Counted from the first letter of the stretch, positions 41,936 to 54,949 are shown. The stretch: DNA of 64,000 nucleotides from Ecdyonurus torrentis (GCA_949318235.1 OX439127.1:33255373-33319372); one strand, 5' to 3'. Numbers and translations are program-made. Notes: generated by a model not told the origin, from the letters alone.

Positions 41936-42208
41936 AAAAAAATTTCAACCGTTTTGGATAATATTTTGCATTTGGAATTTCATAATTTTTAAGAAATCTA
42001 TGCCATGATTAATTTTTAAAAGCTTAATATTGAATACCTTTTGTAATACGTGTGAAATATGGTTTTAAAAAAACAGAACTGAAAGTTGCAAATTTTAAGT
42101 TAACCAGTAATCTTAATTTTAAACACTAATCAGTATGTTCATGCAATGTAAAGTTTTACTCAACAACTGTAAGCGTCTTCATTTTTATTTTAATTATTAT
42201 TACTCTAT

Positions 42209-42328
42209 GTTTTGAGGCACTTCAAGTGATTTCGCTCACATCCGCTTCCGTTTCTACATACTACGCATGCGCAGTCGGTCGGAACGGAAGTGGATGTGAT
42301 CAAAATCAATTATAGTCGACCTCAAAAC
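42209..42328. mobile_element. 120-bp palindromic MITE-like element
   Basis: The ends GTTTTGAGG (42209-42217) and CCTCAAAAC (42320-42328) are perfect inverted repeats. An inner pair, CTCACATCCGCTTCCGTT against CGGAAGTGGATGTGATC, extends the fold. The centre holds ACGCATGCGCAG, which resembles an NRF1-type site, though that may be coincidence. No clear target duplication was found. Confidence 0.65.
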
Positions 42329-42340
42329 AATTGTTTCTTT

Positions 42341-42349
42341 ATTAGTCAA
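42341..42349. repeat. Target-site duplication ATTAGTCAA (left)
   Basis: It is identical to 42593-42601 and abuts the left TIR of the 243-bp MITE. Confidence 0.8.
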
Positions 42350-42592
42350 CAAGGTCCATATATAAGAGGTTAGATGCTCCGGGAAAAGTTTTGGCCAAGG
42401 TCGTGCAGCTTAAAGGAATTCACCAAAGACGTCATATCACCGGGTGTATTTTTATTCACCTTATCAGTGACGTAACTGGTGAACGCTGGTGAACGGCATC
42501 GTATTGGCTTATAATAAAGTACATCCATCACAAAATAATATCAACTGCGCGAGTTTTGTGCTGCGGTCAACCTCTTTATTATATGGACCTTG
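42350..42592. mobile_element. 243-bp MITE with 9-bp target duplication
   Basis: The terminal inverted repeats are CAAGGTCCATATATAAGAGG at the left and CCTCTTTATTATATGGACCTTG at the right, with small differences. The direct repeat ATTAGTCAA lies immediately outside both ends (42341-42349 and 42593-42601). A 9-bp duplication fits Mutator-like or Merlin-like elements. An 8-bp reading with a chance extra base (hAT or P type) is possible. It is non-coding. Confidence 0.82.
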
Positions 42593-42601
42593 ATTAGTCA
42601 A
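42593..42601. repeat. Target-site duplication ATTAGTCAA (right)
   Basis: It is identical to 42341-42349 and abuts the right TIR of the 243-bp MITE. Confidence 0.8.
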
Positions 42602-43830
42602 TTACCTTGTATAAATCGATTAATTAAAAAAAAAATCAAATATTAATGTGTTTATAATCGAATTTTTGGTTTTCAAAAATATACGATTTGTAATTGACTA
42701 TGTAATAGAGTAATTTATATTTTGTATAGCCTAGGGCTTGGAAAGCTAACTAGTTTTATATAGGTCATGACACAACTCAGACAATTACGCTCCACGTATG
42801 CAATCAGAACGTGTTTTTAAAACACGTGACATAGTGTCCTTATCTTTGTTTACAGCCTCCAATATCAGGAAACTATTTATTTTAAATATTATGATAGTTA
42901 CATTATTAGTATTCCACCACCACTATTATCATTATTATTTTATTTTTTTCCAAAAAATTGAAACGAACGTAGATCAACACGTAGATTGGGATTCTACTCC
43001 AAGTAAGCACGTAAAAACTGTTAAGCTAATGGAATAACGTCTTGAAAAATTGATTTGCTACTTGATATAAATTTTACTCTAAAAGATAAAGACGTAGAAG
43101 ATTAAGAACATTACTTAGAGAGAGAGAAAAAGAGAGAGAGAGAGGTGTTATTTTTTTTTAAAAAATATATAATATATTTCAGCATCTAAAATCTTTGAAG
43201 CAAAATAATTGGAGACGGTAATGATTTTTTGTATCATTAGTGAACTCTCTCCCACTCATAAAAGGATAGAAAATTCTTTAAGAAAAAAAAATAAGAAAGA
43301 TGAAAAAAAGAAAAAAAAGAAAAAAAAGAAGAAGAAGAAGAAGAAAACTCAGGAAAAGACAAATTTAACAGTATATTTCATATTTGGTACTCATAATTTT
43401 ATTTCTGGCAGGTATTACGAATATTTGTAACCAAAGTTACGTCAATTCAATTTCATTTTGTTATTGTCACTGCAGTTCGCTGCTGAAACATGGAACATCT
43501 TTGCACCCGCCCAGATTTAATTTTACAACACTTGTAAAGCAATTGCCCGCTCAATTTTAAATTAAGTTGGAAAGAAGGGACAAGTATTTGGTACTACAAT
43601 TAATTTCTTGTAAAAAAAAAAGTTGTATGACCCAATAATTCAAACTCATTCAGTAATTAGATAATTGCGATAATAAGTGAACTAAGCAGAGGAAATTTTT
43701 ATCAGTTAAAATGTGATTTCAAAATACCCACATTTTTGTTTGAAAAAATATAGGAAAACAACAACAAACCTTTATGCAGGTAAAGAGAATTGTACAGTGT
43801 TGGTAAAACTTTATTAGGTCTCCTGCTTTT

Positions 43831-43831
<1 letters not shown>
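42602..43831. other. AT-rich DNA with purine tracts
   Basis: (GA)n at 43118-43144 and A/GAA-rich DNA at 43280-43345. A 30-nt stretch at 42971-43000 ending CCAA|GTAAGC looks donor-like but lacks a good acceptor. Confidence 0.5.

Positions 43832-43888
<57 letters not shown>
43832..43888. repeat. (CT)n microsatellite
   Basis: About 28 units. Confidence 0.97.
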
Positions 43889-43890
<2 letters not shown>

Positions 43891-44334
43891 AATGTATGCT
43901 GTATAGTTTTGATATTGGTGAGCAGGTATTGAATAACATTAACAATTTTTAAAGTAGCTGCTTCCTTGAATCAAATCAATTTATTGTTCTTCTCAAGACA
44001 AATCATATACAATTTTCAGACAACATAAGATATACATAATAATACTGTTCATTATTATAACAACTATGCAATTACTGTACATTTCTTAACTTATCACGAA
44101 GACATTGATCCTTAATAAATATAATAATTCTAAAATTGACATTTAAAATACTCTAGGGCCCAAAAGAAATTCCTTATTTTTTTTACAAAGAAAAAGACAT
44201 TTATTTTTATAAAATACTACAACGGAGAAAATTTAGTTGCAGGTAAATTAAAAAAAAACTATAGCAAGTCTAGTATTCTAGAAAATACAAGTCTAGAGGA
44301 TCAAGTCGACGCGTGATTCTACCTCAAGTGAGAA

Positions 44335-44339
44335 CACTC

Positions 44340-44370
<31 letters not shown>

Positions 44371-44639
44371 TGCATTACTTCAGTTATGAATCCTAACTTA
44401 TTTGAGATAAACACTTTTGAGTTATTATGAGCAGCTAAAATAATGCATTTTAGCAAATTATTAACAATAGCTAATTTAAGTTGTTTTCAGTTATTTTAGG
44501 CTATTTTAAGTTAAATTAGTAATTGTTAATAATTTGTTAAATAATGCATTATTTTAGCTGCTCATAATAACTGAGAAGTGTTTATATCAATTAAGTTAGG
44601 ATTCGTTACTAAAGTAATGCACCCTTTTTTTTTGAGTGG
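44335..44639. mobile_element. Foldback MITE family B, copy 2
   Basis: The ends CACTCAAAAAA...GGGTGCATTAC and GTAATGCACCC...TTTTTGAGTG are inverted. The left poly(A) has expanded to about 27 (44340-44367). Inner blocks (GTTATTATGAGCAGCTAAAA and CCTAACTTA) match copy 1. The two inverted arms surround a roughly 60-bp central part that copy 1 lacks. A possible 3-bp GAA flanks both sides. Confidence 0.75.
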
Positions 44640-46615
44640 AAAGGTGTTCTGTATACCGAAGTTGTATGGAATGGATCAACTTACCAGCTCTTGTTGAAAT
44701 AAATAATGAAATTCTATTTAATAATAAATTACAAAATCATTTTAAATATTCGGAAACAAAGTAAAATGTGTTTATTCATATATCTGACATAATGATATAA
44801 TTACGTTTTTTTATATGCTGGAATATTAATACCACTCAAATGATTTAATCTATAGTTGCTGTTTCTATAAATATTCATAGTTTCATTGTATTTTTTTCTC
44901 ATTAATGGAATAACAGTCGCATTCTAAATGTGTTTGTTGTGTAAACGTTATACTGTTTTTTCCTATTATAAATTATAGTATTAACAGTGTTAAAATAAAA
45001 TAAATAGTTGATTAATTTTAAATTTATTAGTTATGAATACAATACCAATGACATTTTTTTTTACTTGTATTTGTATTAAACTATATTTTCTCTATCTTCT
45101 CATTGAAAGCTAGTTCACGAGAGTTGAATACCATGTACTTCGTGCATTGTATGGCCCAGGCGATGTAATACGCACTGGAAAATCCATGGAAAGGCGAGAC
45201 AGACTGCATCGATCAGGGTTTATAGTATAGGCGCACTAGTATAAGTGAATTAATTTTGTACTGCAAGGTATTTCACATTTTTTTTAATTGAAATTTTTGT
45301 ATTATCTTATATCCATGAGAAACTGCTTCATAATGTAGCAAGGAAACAAAAACTTGTGTATTAAAATTAGACGATTTCACCTTTTAAATGCAGTGCGAAT
45401 TTTTCTCATATGAGTAACAATTTCAAATATAGTGCCAATTTTTGAAAGGTAAAATATATGTCATCATAATCATGTGTGTACAATACAAGTTAAAGATTGA
45501 AAAATAGCTATGGTAAAAATCTATTGTTAGCAATTAAATATACAGTAAATAAATAAAACTAGCAACACGGTTTATACAATAAACTAAGTAATGTAACATG
45601 TGTAATTTACTCACTAGATTGATTTTAACATTTTTCTTGCTATACTATAGTTGATAGAGGAAGATAAATTGTAACATCAAGTTATTTTCTTATGTTCAAT
45701 GTAACAGAAAACGAAAAATGCAAATCATGTTATTTTTATTGCAGCGTGTGCTAAATCCAACAATTTCCAATTTCTTTAAATGTATAATTTGCTGAAATAG
45801 TTTTTTTTTTTATATATATAAGAAAATAGTTTTATCATCGCAAAATTTGCGGTAATAAAAGGTAAATATTAAAAAAAAAAAATTTATAATGCAAAGCAAA
45901 TAAAAAGTTTTTACAATGCAAGCTATGCTCACTTCTAAAGTTTAAATTTTGCAAGAAAAAGTACATAAAAATATTTAATTTGCATAAAGCATATTATACT
46001 ATGTAACAATAAAAAAAAATGATTAAAAAAAAATTTGTATAATAATTATATCTACAAGCATAAAAAGATTTTTCAGGTAAAGTATTTGATAAAACACGTT
46101 AATAAAATAACTTTTTAAAAGCATTGGTCGGAAAGTTCAATAGAAAAAAAAAGTATAAAAAGATTGCGTGACCGTTCCACATTGATTGCTATCATGGTAA
46201 AGTTCGTGGCTAAACATAACATGTAAGCATCCTACACATATTACGATTGTGTGTATATGCGTGCTTATGTTATAAGCGACAAAAAACGTAAAGTGTTTAT
46301 ATTGTCACTTATAAAAAATATATAATACATTTTAATTTAAAAATATATGAAATTTTAAACAGATTAAAAATGTAATAATTCTGTCAACTATATTATAATA
46401 TACTAATTATTTTAAGATTTTTAAATAGATTTTCTTTTATGAATACAATTAAAAAATTTCAACAGCTTTAAATATTATTATTATTATTATAAATTGTTAT
46501 TATTTTATAATATATTATAAATATAATTTAATACCAAAGCTATCAAATGATGCACAATTGATTGTAACATGTTACTATAATATAAAATAATGTTTCATCA
46601 TTTTAGATATTATAT

Positions 46616-46617
<2 letters not shown>

Positions 46618-46671
<54 letters not shown>
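46618..46671. repeat. (AT)n microsatellite
   Basis: A run of about 54 bp. Confidence 0.97.
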
Positions 46672-46675
<4 letters not shown>

Positions 46676-47349
46676 GATTAAAAAAGAATAAGACTACTTT
46701 ATACAATATTAAAATTTTATGTTCTTCTATATAGTTCTAAAAAGTCGATATACATAATATGCACGTGTATGCATTTTATAATGCAATTTAATATCCGATA
46801 TATAAAATACTTTAAAATCGACAGAAATTCTACGTGAATAAATTTTATGTATTTTGATATCATCACATATAATAAACATTTTATAATAATAATATTGCAT
46901 TCATTATATTACTTTACTATCAGTAATAAAACACCTTATAAAAATCTCTATTATAAGTTTACAAACCCTTTTATATCTCAGTTTTCATAATATAAATAAA
47001 CTGAACATAAAGAGGTATAAATTATTTATCTTTCATCCTATAGTCATAATGATACGTATATACATATAAAGTGCATTATTATTGTGGGTTATCGTTTTAA
47101 AAGAAAATAATTAAAAATTATATTCAAAACAATACTAGTATTTATATTAACAATCGATCATACAACTTATTAAAGAAATTCTAAATGTCTGAGTCGTTTA
47201 TAAAAATTTAACTGAGTAATGACTAATGATATCTATATTTAATAGTAATAACTTTTAGGTCTCTTATAAACAAAATTGGATTTTGTTTCTTTTCGAAACA
47301 TCAAGAAAACTATATGATGGTAAATTACTATAAATATTAAGAAAATCAC

Positions 47350-47366
47350 AAAAAAAAAAAAAAAAA

Positions 47367-47399
<33 letters not shown>
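47350..47399. repeat. Poly(A)-(GA)n compound tract
   Basis: A run of about 26 A passes directly into about 12 GA units. A similar but reversed GA-then-A tract lies at 47716-47752. Confidence 0.95.
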
Positions 47400-48244
47400 A
47401 TCTTATTTCCGTTCTTTTATTTTTTTATTTTTTATGGAGTCCACAAAACTTAAAAAATATATATATATATATAAGAAATAGTACGTAAAAAAAATTAAAG
47501 AGAAAGATAAATTTGTCGACAAAGTTTCTTGTGTATACGTACAACATAAAATGATTGCACAATAAAGTAATAATTTTACTTGTAAAATTTTTTATGACAT
47601 TAAGCATATTAGCTTATGCAATTTTATTTTACTGGGTCTATTTTATGTGAAGAAAAAAAGTATACTGGCCCAAGATTAAATTTTATAGTATTTGAAATTA
47701 TCGTACGTTTCAATGGAGAGAGAGAGAGAGAGAGAAAAAAAAAAAAAAAAAAAGGAAGGAAGGAAGGAAAAAGAAAAGAATATAGGTCGTCTAGTGTACA
47801 ACATACATTTTAAAATCCTCTTTTCATTTTTTTTTTCCTTGAGTTAGAACAACTTAAACATTTTTAATTAATTAAGATATAAAAGAGTAAAATGAATTAA
47901 TGCAATAATTATTACAAAAGTATTAATAATGTAATCAGTTTCAATTTTTTACTTTATGATTAAACCAGAAGAAGAGTGTATAATTTAATTTATTACTTGC
48001 ACTCAGACAGCGTAGATCAAAGTCGTTGCATTCATTATATTATGAGTATTTTACTTTTAATAAGATCATCTGGAAATGAAATTATCTTGTACTTGAATTA
48101 TTATTTACATAATATTGCTTTCACAGATCAATCTTTTCAATTTTATCCTTTGATTGAATGAGTTACTAAGCAAAGTGATAATATAACCAATTACTTACAA
48201 GAATTATGATACACGGACAAAAATAAGTACATAATAATTATACT

Positions 48245-48408
48245 AGCTAATTTTTAGCATAATTTGTTCAATACGGCATAATTTATGCTATAATGCATAA
48301 CAATTATGTCATATAGCAGAAATATTATGTCGTGCAGCATTATTATTTATGTTCTAATTTAGCAGAATTTATGCTAAAATGACATAAATGTAGCATAAAT
48401 TAGCCATC
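48245..48408 (-). mobile_element. AGCATAAAT-rich MITE family C, copy 1
   Basis: The ends GCTAATTTTTAGCATAA and TTATGCTACATTTATG (read from the other strand) give a partial inverted repeat sharing GCTAATTT. The interior repeats AGCATAAATT or its complement several times. Reversed, it aligns block by block with 54161-54309. It is non-coding. Confidence 0.65.
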
Positions 48409-49810
48409 AAGATAAATAGCCACAAAGCTGGGGTGGTTGAAGGGTGCATAAATCTTGGCCACTTGGTTGGCCTGGTGCCTTCCATATCAATGAACGTGGT
48501 ATTAGAAAAACAGATAATACTAATAATTAATAATTATAAATTCAATATATTAATTGACAAATTTAGTACTGAGTTATCTGAGGAGCTAATTTAGCTATCT
48601 GTTGCATATTTTTTAAATTCTTATGAACATTTAGCATGCGTAAAAAATTCCGTAAACATTACGTTTGAGTACTTTTTTTGTGTGTGTTACTTTTATAATA
48701 ATTAAAATAAACATTTTATTGTTCTTTCTATACACATTATGTTACTATTTTATAAACAAAGTTTCATAATTTAATAAAGTTGTAAAATAATGTTGTTGTT
48801 TTTATTGTTTACGTTGAATTATTTACAAAGTAACGTGCTAATATTTATATTTTACAAACAAGCTTTATTTATCCCTCAAAATGATGTTTTAAAGCAAAAA
48901 ATTAACTTACATATTATGTGTATTATAAATATATTATACATATAATATACAATATAATATGGTATATGCTATACATATAATATTATATTGTGTACATAAT
49001 ATATTTTGTATGTCACCACTCAATATAATTTCATATCATGGTATAACACATATCAGTAATGATAAAGCGGATTAATGTCTTAGTATAGCAAGTAGCGATG
49101 ATGTTGACATGTTTGATCATCACATTCATAATTTATTTTATAAACCTTCAATCAATATTAGAACCTAATAAAAATTCAATTTATATTATATGTATAATAA
49201 TTTTTATTAAAATATTGCAATATTTACGTTTAGTTATTAAATATAATAATAGTATTTAAAATATCAAACAAATAATATTTTTTTATTTGCTGTTGTTATA
49301 AAGATTAAATTAATTCTGCTCTCCAACTGTTTTTATATAATTCTAAACAAATCTTATATAGTTGAAGTTGTTAAGTAGTGCTATAATTGTCAAATTTTAT
49401 TATTTATTTTGTGTGTAAGTTTGTAAGCTGTCAAATTCCATTCATAGACACAACAAGCTAAAGTGTATTTACATTTTCCTATAGTGATTGTTGGAGATTG
49501 TAATCATAATAATTGTGTTAAAATACTACGGTTTTAGTTATCAATTTCGGTAGTTCATTTCTTCTCTCTCTCTCTCTCTCTCTCTCTAAAAAAAGTTTTC
49601 TTATTTATTAGATATGCATAAATAACAAAATTAACAAATGGAAGAAGCGCATAACTGCAGTTGGCATTTTTTTTGGCAAATATATTTTGTGTATTACGGT
49701 ATAAAATATTCTTCTATAAACACAATTCTTTAACATGAAAAAAAAAAAAAAAAATCAAAAGTCTTCAATCATCGTGACGGTAAAGTGTAGAATGCCATTT
49801 TTATTAATTC
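48409..49810. other. AT-rich DNA, nothing recognised
   Basis: A (CT)n of about 13 units at 49562-49588 and an A run at 49739-49754. No gene is seen. Confidence 0.55.
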
Positions 49811-50156
49811 TTAAAGGAATAGACCAGAAGAAAACATAAGCATTTATATCACAAAACACTTGATGGGACTTTCATAAATAACTTTAGTTTGTCTCAAAAC
49901 CCAACTGTAGCTCCGTAGCAGTGATCTGAAAATTTCAATTTATGCAACCCGCACAACATTTTTTTAAGTAATTTTTTCATGTTTCTGGCGTCAGAATCAT
50001 GAATAGTCACGCAAATCGCATACTTAACAGTATTTTTACGCTCTCTCCTGGGGCTACATTAACATTCTGGTAAAAATTGTCATCAGTTTTTAAGATCCCA
50101 TTTTGTATTTATTCATTAAAAAAGCACATTTTGTTTTATGTGGTCTATGGCTTTAA
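49811..50156 (+). mobile_element. TTAA-flanked MITE family, copy 3 (best preserved)
   Basis: The left end TTAA-AGGAATAGACCA and right end TGGTCTATGGCT-TTAA form imperfect terminal inverted repeats, with TTAA on both sides. TTAA duplication is the signature of piggyBac-type elements, although a TA duplication with longer TIRs is also possible. The element is about 346 bp and has no coding capacity. It shares internal blocks with the copies at 12510, 41703 and 51615. Confidence 0.78.
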
Positions 50157-51614
50157 CCATGTAAATTAAATACAAAGTTTAATAAAAATTACAAAAAAAA
50201 AAATAATAATAAAAATAATAAAAAAAAACTATTATTTAGATTATACAACATTATTTTATATTATATTTTAAAAATTACGATAATATAAAAATATTTCACA
50301 GTGTTAACTAAACTTAACCATTCAGACAAGAAGAAATCATACATGTTAAGGTGACAGTTTATTTTATTTTTTACCATGAAAATTAAGAATAATGTGACCT
50401 CGTATTTTTATATTTCCTGGCGTATTGATGATGCTTTGGATAGACATTCATACGGACTATCAAGAAGGGTTTTTTATTGACTTGCAAAAGAATAATATAT
50501 TATATTGTTTACAAAATCGCATATATATGATTGATTTGTTATATTGAATTTCAAACACTATTGGAATTGAGATACGTTTTGTAATTTAATTGATGATCAA
50601 TGATATTTTGTGCAGGTAGGCTAAATGTAAATGATTCTCATTTATTTTAAATTAATTTTATAAATCTTCACATAGAAAGAAATAACTTTTTTTTTTTTTG
50701 TCTCAACTGTGTCTATGTTGTGCAGTAAAGTTACTTCTAGCCACTAAATAAACAAATCTCTTCTGCAAAGTCACTCTAATTTACAACATAATAAAAACTA
50801 CAGACATCAAACAATTATTATGTGTTTTAGAAGCGTATAACTATAATGTACGGCAAAATTTGTGAACTTTATTTTTTCCGTGCACATGAATATTACAAAT
50901 GGTAAAAATTTGTAATTTACTAGACAGAATTAAAACAAGTGGAATGTTAAAGAGATAATGAACATAGTATAATTTAAAAATAGTAATAATAACATGCATT
51001 TCACTTAAAACTAAAACTACTTTTTTTTTTCGCGTGATTGTATTTTTTATTTGTTTCCTTGAGTAATATACTTTTTACATCAAATTTAGTCAAACTATAC
51101 CGTTTTTTTATCTTGTCATTTTTATTGTTTAAATTAGTAACTTTAAAAAAATTTAACTTTTTTTTTTTTAATTTGACTTTGATTTGGCGCTAAAATTTGA
51201 AGTTTCACATTTACATGTTTAAAAATGTGATAACTTAGATATTTGATCGTTTTTGTATGTATTTGACATAACTAACCCTTTAAGTAACATCTTATATTTA
51301 CTTCATGTTAATACTATTTCATGACCGTATTGTGTTTGAGAAATCAGCTGATCATCTACTCCCTTTAATGTAAGTAGATAACCTATGTAATCCAGAGAGG
51401 ATTCCCGCTGAAAAGTACTGGTCAGCTGGAGACGTGTATTGCGGGTCAAAATTACATTGATCAAATGGGCAACAAAATATAACTTCCAGGATAAAATAAA
51501 ATTAAAGGCAACAGAAAATTGAATAACGATATTCTCTTTGGATTACCTATCTATAGAAATACCTTAACTCCCTTAAGGAAAACAATTAAATTATTTATCT
51601 ACGATTCTACGTTC
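50157..51614. other. AT-rich DNA, nothing recognised
   Basis: A slightly GC-richer patch at 51385-51460 is unexplained. Confidence 0.55.
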
Positions 51615-51953
51615 TTGAAGGAATAGAAAACATAAAACAACACGTTCTAAACACAAAATGGGATATACGAACCTGATGATAATTTTTACCAGAATGTAAA
51701 TGTGGCCCCACAAGAGAGCGTGAAAAAAGAAAAAAATGTAAAGTATGCAATTTGCGTGATTATTTCTATTTATGACGCCAAAAACAGGCAAAAAATAGTA
51801 TGAAAATATTGTGCTGGTTGCATAAATCGAAATTTTCTGATCACTGCTTCGGCGCTACAGTTAAGTTTTGAGACAAATTAATGTTATTTATGTAAGTCCC
51901 ATCAAGTGTTTTGTGATATAAATGCTAGTGTTTTCATGTTATCTATGCCTTAA
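51615..51953 (-). mobile_element. TTAA-flanked MITE family, copy 4
   Basis: It lies in the opposite orientation to the copy at 49811. The left side reads TTGA-AGGAATAGA and the right side TATCTATGCC-TTAA, so one TTAA has mutated. Internal sequence aligns with copies 1 and 3 throughout. Minus-strand open frames here are translations of the repeat. Confidence 0.75.
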
Positions 51954-54160
51954 AGAATCATGATTGCTTAATTTGACAGAATATAAAAGTTATAAAATAT
52001 ATTTGAGATATATTAGAAATAAATGTTTTTGACACTGTGTTATGTAGCCTTAGAGCAAATTGTATAGAGTTTTAATTAATTAAAGATATGTTATCAAAAC
52101 ATGTCAATATAAAATGAACAAACATGTGTGTTGTAGACTTAAACTAACAAAGAAGAATGAAATGAAATATTGCCTTGTGACTGACATTATGTAAACAATT
52201 TTATTTTAATTAAAAGCTCATAAAAGATTAAAATACTAATAATATAAATATCAAAAAGAAACATTATTATCATATATTTACCTAGCAAACAAAGTATTCT
52301 TTAAAAAAATTATTTAATTTAATAAAACTTTTACTAACAGTTTCCGTTTAGATGAAATTATATTTTGTTGGTGAAATTCTTTAAGGATTTTTTTTTTCAT
52401 TTATATTATTTATCACATTTTGTACAATTTAATTTAATTTTTTTATTTTTAAATTTTATTTTTTGCTCTATTTGAGTTTTACCGGGTCAAAAAACTTTCT
52501 TGAACTTTTGTATTAGCTTAAAACACGTGTCTAGTATATCTTGTATATTGGTGTGATGATTTGTTCGAAAAAACGCTTAAAATTTGGTACCGCAATAATA
52601 AAGGATGCCATTGGAAATTAATTCGAAGTATCTTTGCTTTTTCCGCCACTCTTGTGATTGCTTATCGCGCTACACCGCTGAAAATTTGTAAGAAGAGAAA
52701 TAAACAATTTTTTTGATTGTTTAAACCATTACAAAGGAGTAGTAACTAATGGAAACATTATACAGTCCAGCTAAAATACTGTAGAAGTATGCTTCATTTA
52801 TTTTAAGATACTTTTTTCTTTAACTTCTATTTAATTGATTAAGATTAAACTGCTTAAAGAAATAACTTTTATTTTAACAGTATAAATTATTTGTATTAAT
52901 TCTTATTATGTAACACTCCAAGAAAAGAGGATTGCATCCGGTTTGAAAGCACCTTCTTTCTAGTGAGGTTGTGTTGTTTTATTTTCCTATTTTTGGATCA
53001 TCCACTAATCACGCACCACACACATAAATTCTGATTATTTTAACACCTACACATAAGAAAGATTACAGTTTACACTTGAAAAGAAAATTTTCTCTAAGTT
53101 GTAAAATGCGAACATACACTCCCTAAGTTGGGAGAAATTTGTAATTAAAATTTTAAATAACATGAATTTTTAATTTTAAATAAATAATTCTTTATCTTTA
53201 GGCAATAAAATAACAAATTACTGAATAAATAGAAAAAAAAAAAAGTTCCCCATAGGTAAAGGGAAGAAGATAAGCTGTCTATTACAGGCATATAATAATA
53301 TACTCCCACCCACAAAAATCTTGGATTGCGTATTGCGTAGTTATCACTTCATCGAATTGTTTGTAAATACAACTTGAAAGGTTTTCCAATACATATGATA
53401 ACAATGATCTTATTATGTAATACATGAATTGTATACATTTTCCTAACATTACAACTTTTCTTACGTCACTAGAATCACGAAATATAGCTATACCATTTCC
53501 CGAAGTTTAGAATAACCGAATCACAACATATTTCTTTAACTTGAGTGTATATAAATAATATAAAAGCTATCATTTTTGTCTAAAAAGTTATATTTTTTAG
53601 TTATAATGTACGCTTTGATCGTATTTTATATACAAAAAAAAAAAAAAAAAAAAAAAGAAAGAAAGAAAGAAAGATTAGGAATATGAAAAATAAAGTTTTA
53701 AAAGTTTTATAAAAGTCTTTAATTTCTTACTGAAAATGGAGAGGATTATTATAATGGTAGAAAACCATTCTTTACTACTTTTCAAATTTCTTGTTGAATG
53801 AACAGCAAGTAATTTTTATATATATATATATAATATATTATAATATTAATGACACTGGTATAGCTAAAAATATAATGTAAAATTTAATGTAAATTACGGA
53901 GCTCATTAAAACTTTTTTTTTTTCCTGCTTTTGAAAAAAAAAATCCTTACACATTAGGATCTTTAAAAAATGTAGTATCTACATATTATACTGATCAAAT
54001 ATTACGTCTTTGTGTGTTTTATATTATACTTATAGTGATATATAATATTACAAGTTTTTAGGCAGCGTTCATTTCAATGGCGAAAAAATATATATCTTCA
54101 TGCTACGCATAATTAAACTTGTATCTTAATAGAAACACCCACACCCACATAAACTTTTCT
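51954..54160. other. AT-rich DNA, nothing recognised
   Basis: A run 53635-53656 with GAAA repeats after it. A mildly GC-richer patch at 52480-52700 has no identified frame. Confidence 0.55.
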
Positions 54161-54309
54161 ATTTTATGCTGAATTTATGTGATAGCATAAATTGTGCTGA
54201 AATGGTACAGCATTAATAAATATGCTATATAAAAATATTTCTGTTATGTAAAATATTTACCATACAATATAGCATAGATTATGTTGTTATGAATAAATTT
54301 TGCTAAAAA
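54161..54309 (+). mobile_element. AGCATAAAT-rich MITE family C, copy 2
   Basis: It begins ATTTTATGCTGAATTTATG, passes through TAGCATAAATTGTGCTGAA and an AATATTTCTGTTATGTAAA block, and ends GAATAAATTTTGCTAAAAAA. It matches the reverse complement of copy 1 nearly end to end. Confidence 0.65.
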
Positions 54310-54372
54310 AGAACTTCCAGTTTTTTTTTTCTTCATATATGTATGTACTGTACATACTCACAAAAACATAAT

Positions 54373-54829
54373 AATGAAGAAGGTGAATTCTTTTTAACCC
54401 CCACTTTTTATGACATTTTTGAAAAGAGCGTAAAAACATTTTGAGTCGTTATTTTTTCTTAGAACGATTGGAGCATGGTAAGTATTTTTAATTAATTTTT
54501 GAAAGTCGACCTAAAAAGCCTGTGACGTCATCAATCGGGCATTTATTTTAGAAAGTATTTACCGTAGAAGGTTCAGTAGCCAGTTTTTTGAAATCCTAAG
54601 GACGAGATGATTTCATTAAACTGGTTACTGAGCCTCGAACAATTGGTATTTGCCGAGAAAAAAGTGGACTGAAGACGTCACAGGCTTTCTAGGCCGATTT
54701 TCAAAATTAAATAAAAATACTTCGCATGCTCCAATCGTCCTAAGAAAAAATACTGCCTCAAAATTTTTTAAAGCTTTTTCCATAAAAATTATAAACTCAA
54801 TAAAAAAATGTCAATTCACCTTCCTCATT
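54373..54829. mobile_element. 457-bp foldback element with about 165-bp arms
   Basis: The left end AATGAAGAAGGTGAATT (54373-54389) is the near complement of the right end (54813-54829). The arms continue inward as imperfect inverted copies. Paired blocks include TTTTTTCTTAGAACGATTGG with a GAGCATG extension, and AAGCCTGTGACGTC. The central loop carries TCAGTAGCC/GGTTACTGA, another small inversion. It is non-coding: a 72-codon frame crossing its right arm is a by-product. Confidence 0.78.
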
Positions 54830-54949
54830 GTATTGATATTTCAGCAGCATTTTCTTATTATAACATAATTTATGATATATATTGCATAATATATAACATA
54901 ATTCTATCTTAACGTCTTTATTTTATTTATTTATATTTACTTATTAGAC

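Larger units (their letters stand above)
44640..48244. other. AT-rich DNA, nothing recognised beyond microsatellites
   Basis: A mildly GC-elevated patch at 45100-45240 is unexplained. (GA)n plus poly(A) at 47716-47752 is a simple repeat. Confidence 0.5.

Noticed and set aside
42971..43000. Microexon ending CCAA|GTAAGC
   Set aside because: The donor is fair, but the only AG upstream lacks a pyrimidine tract next to it.
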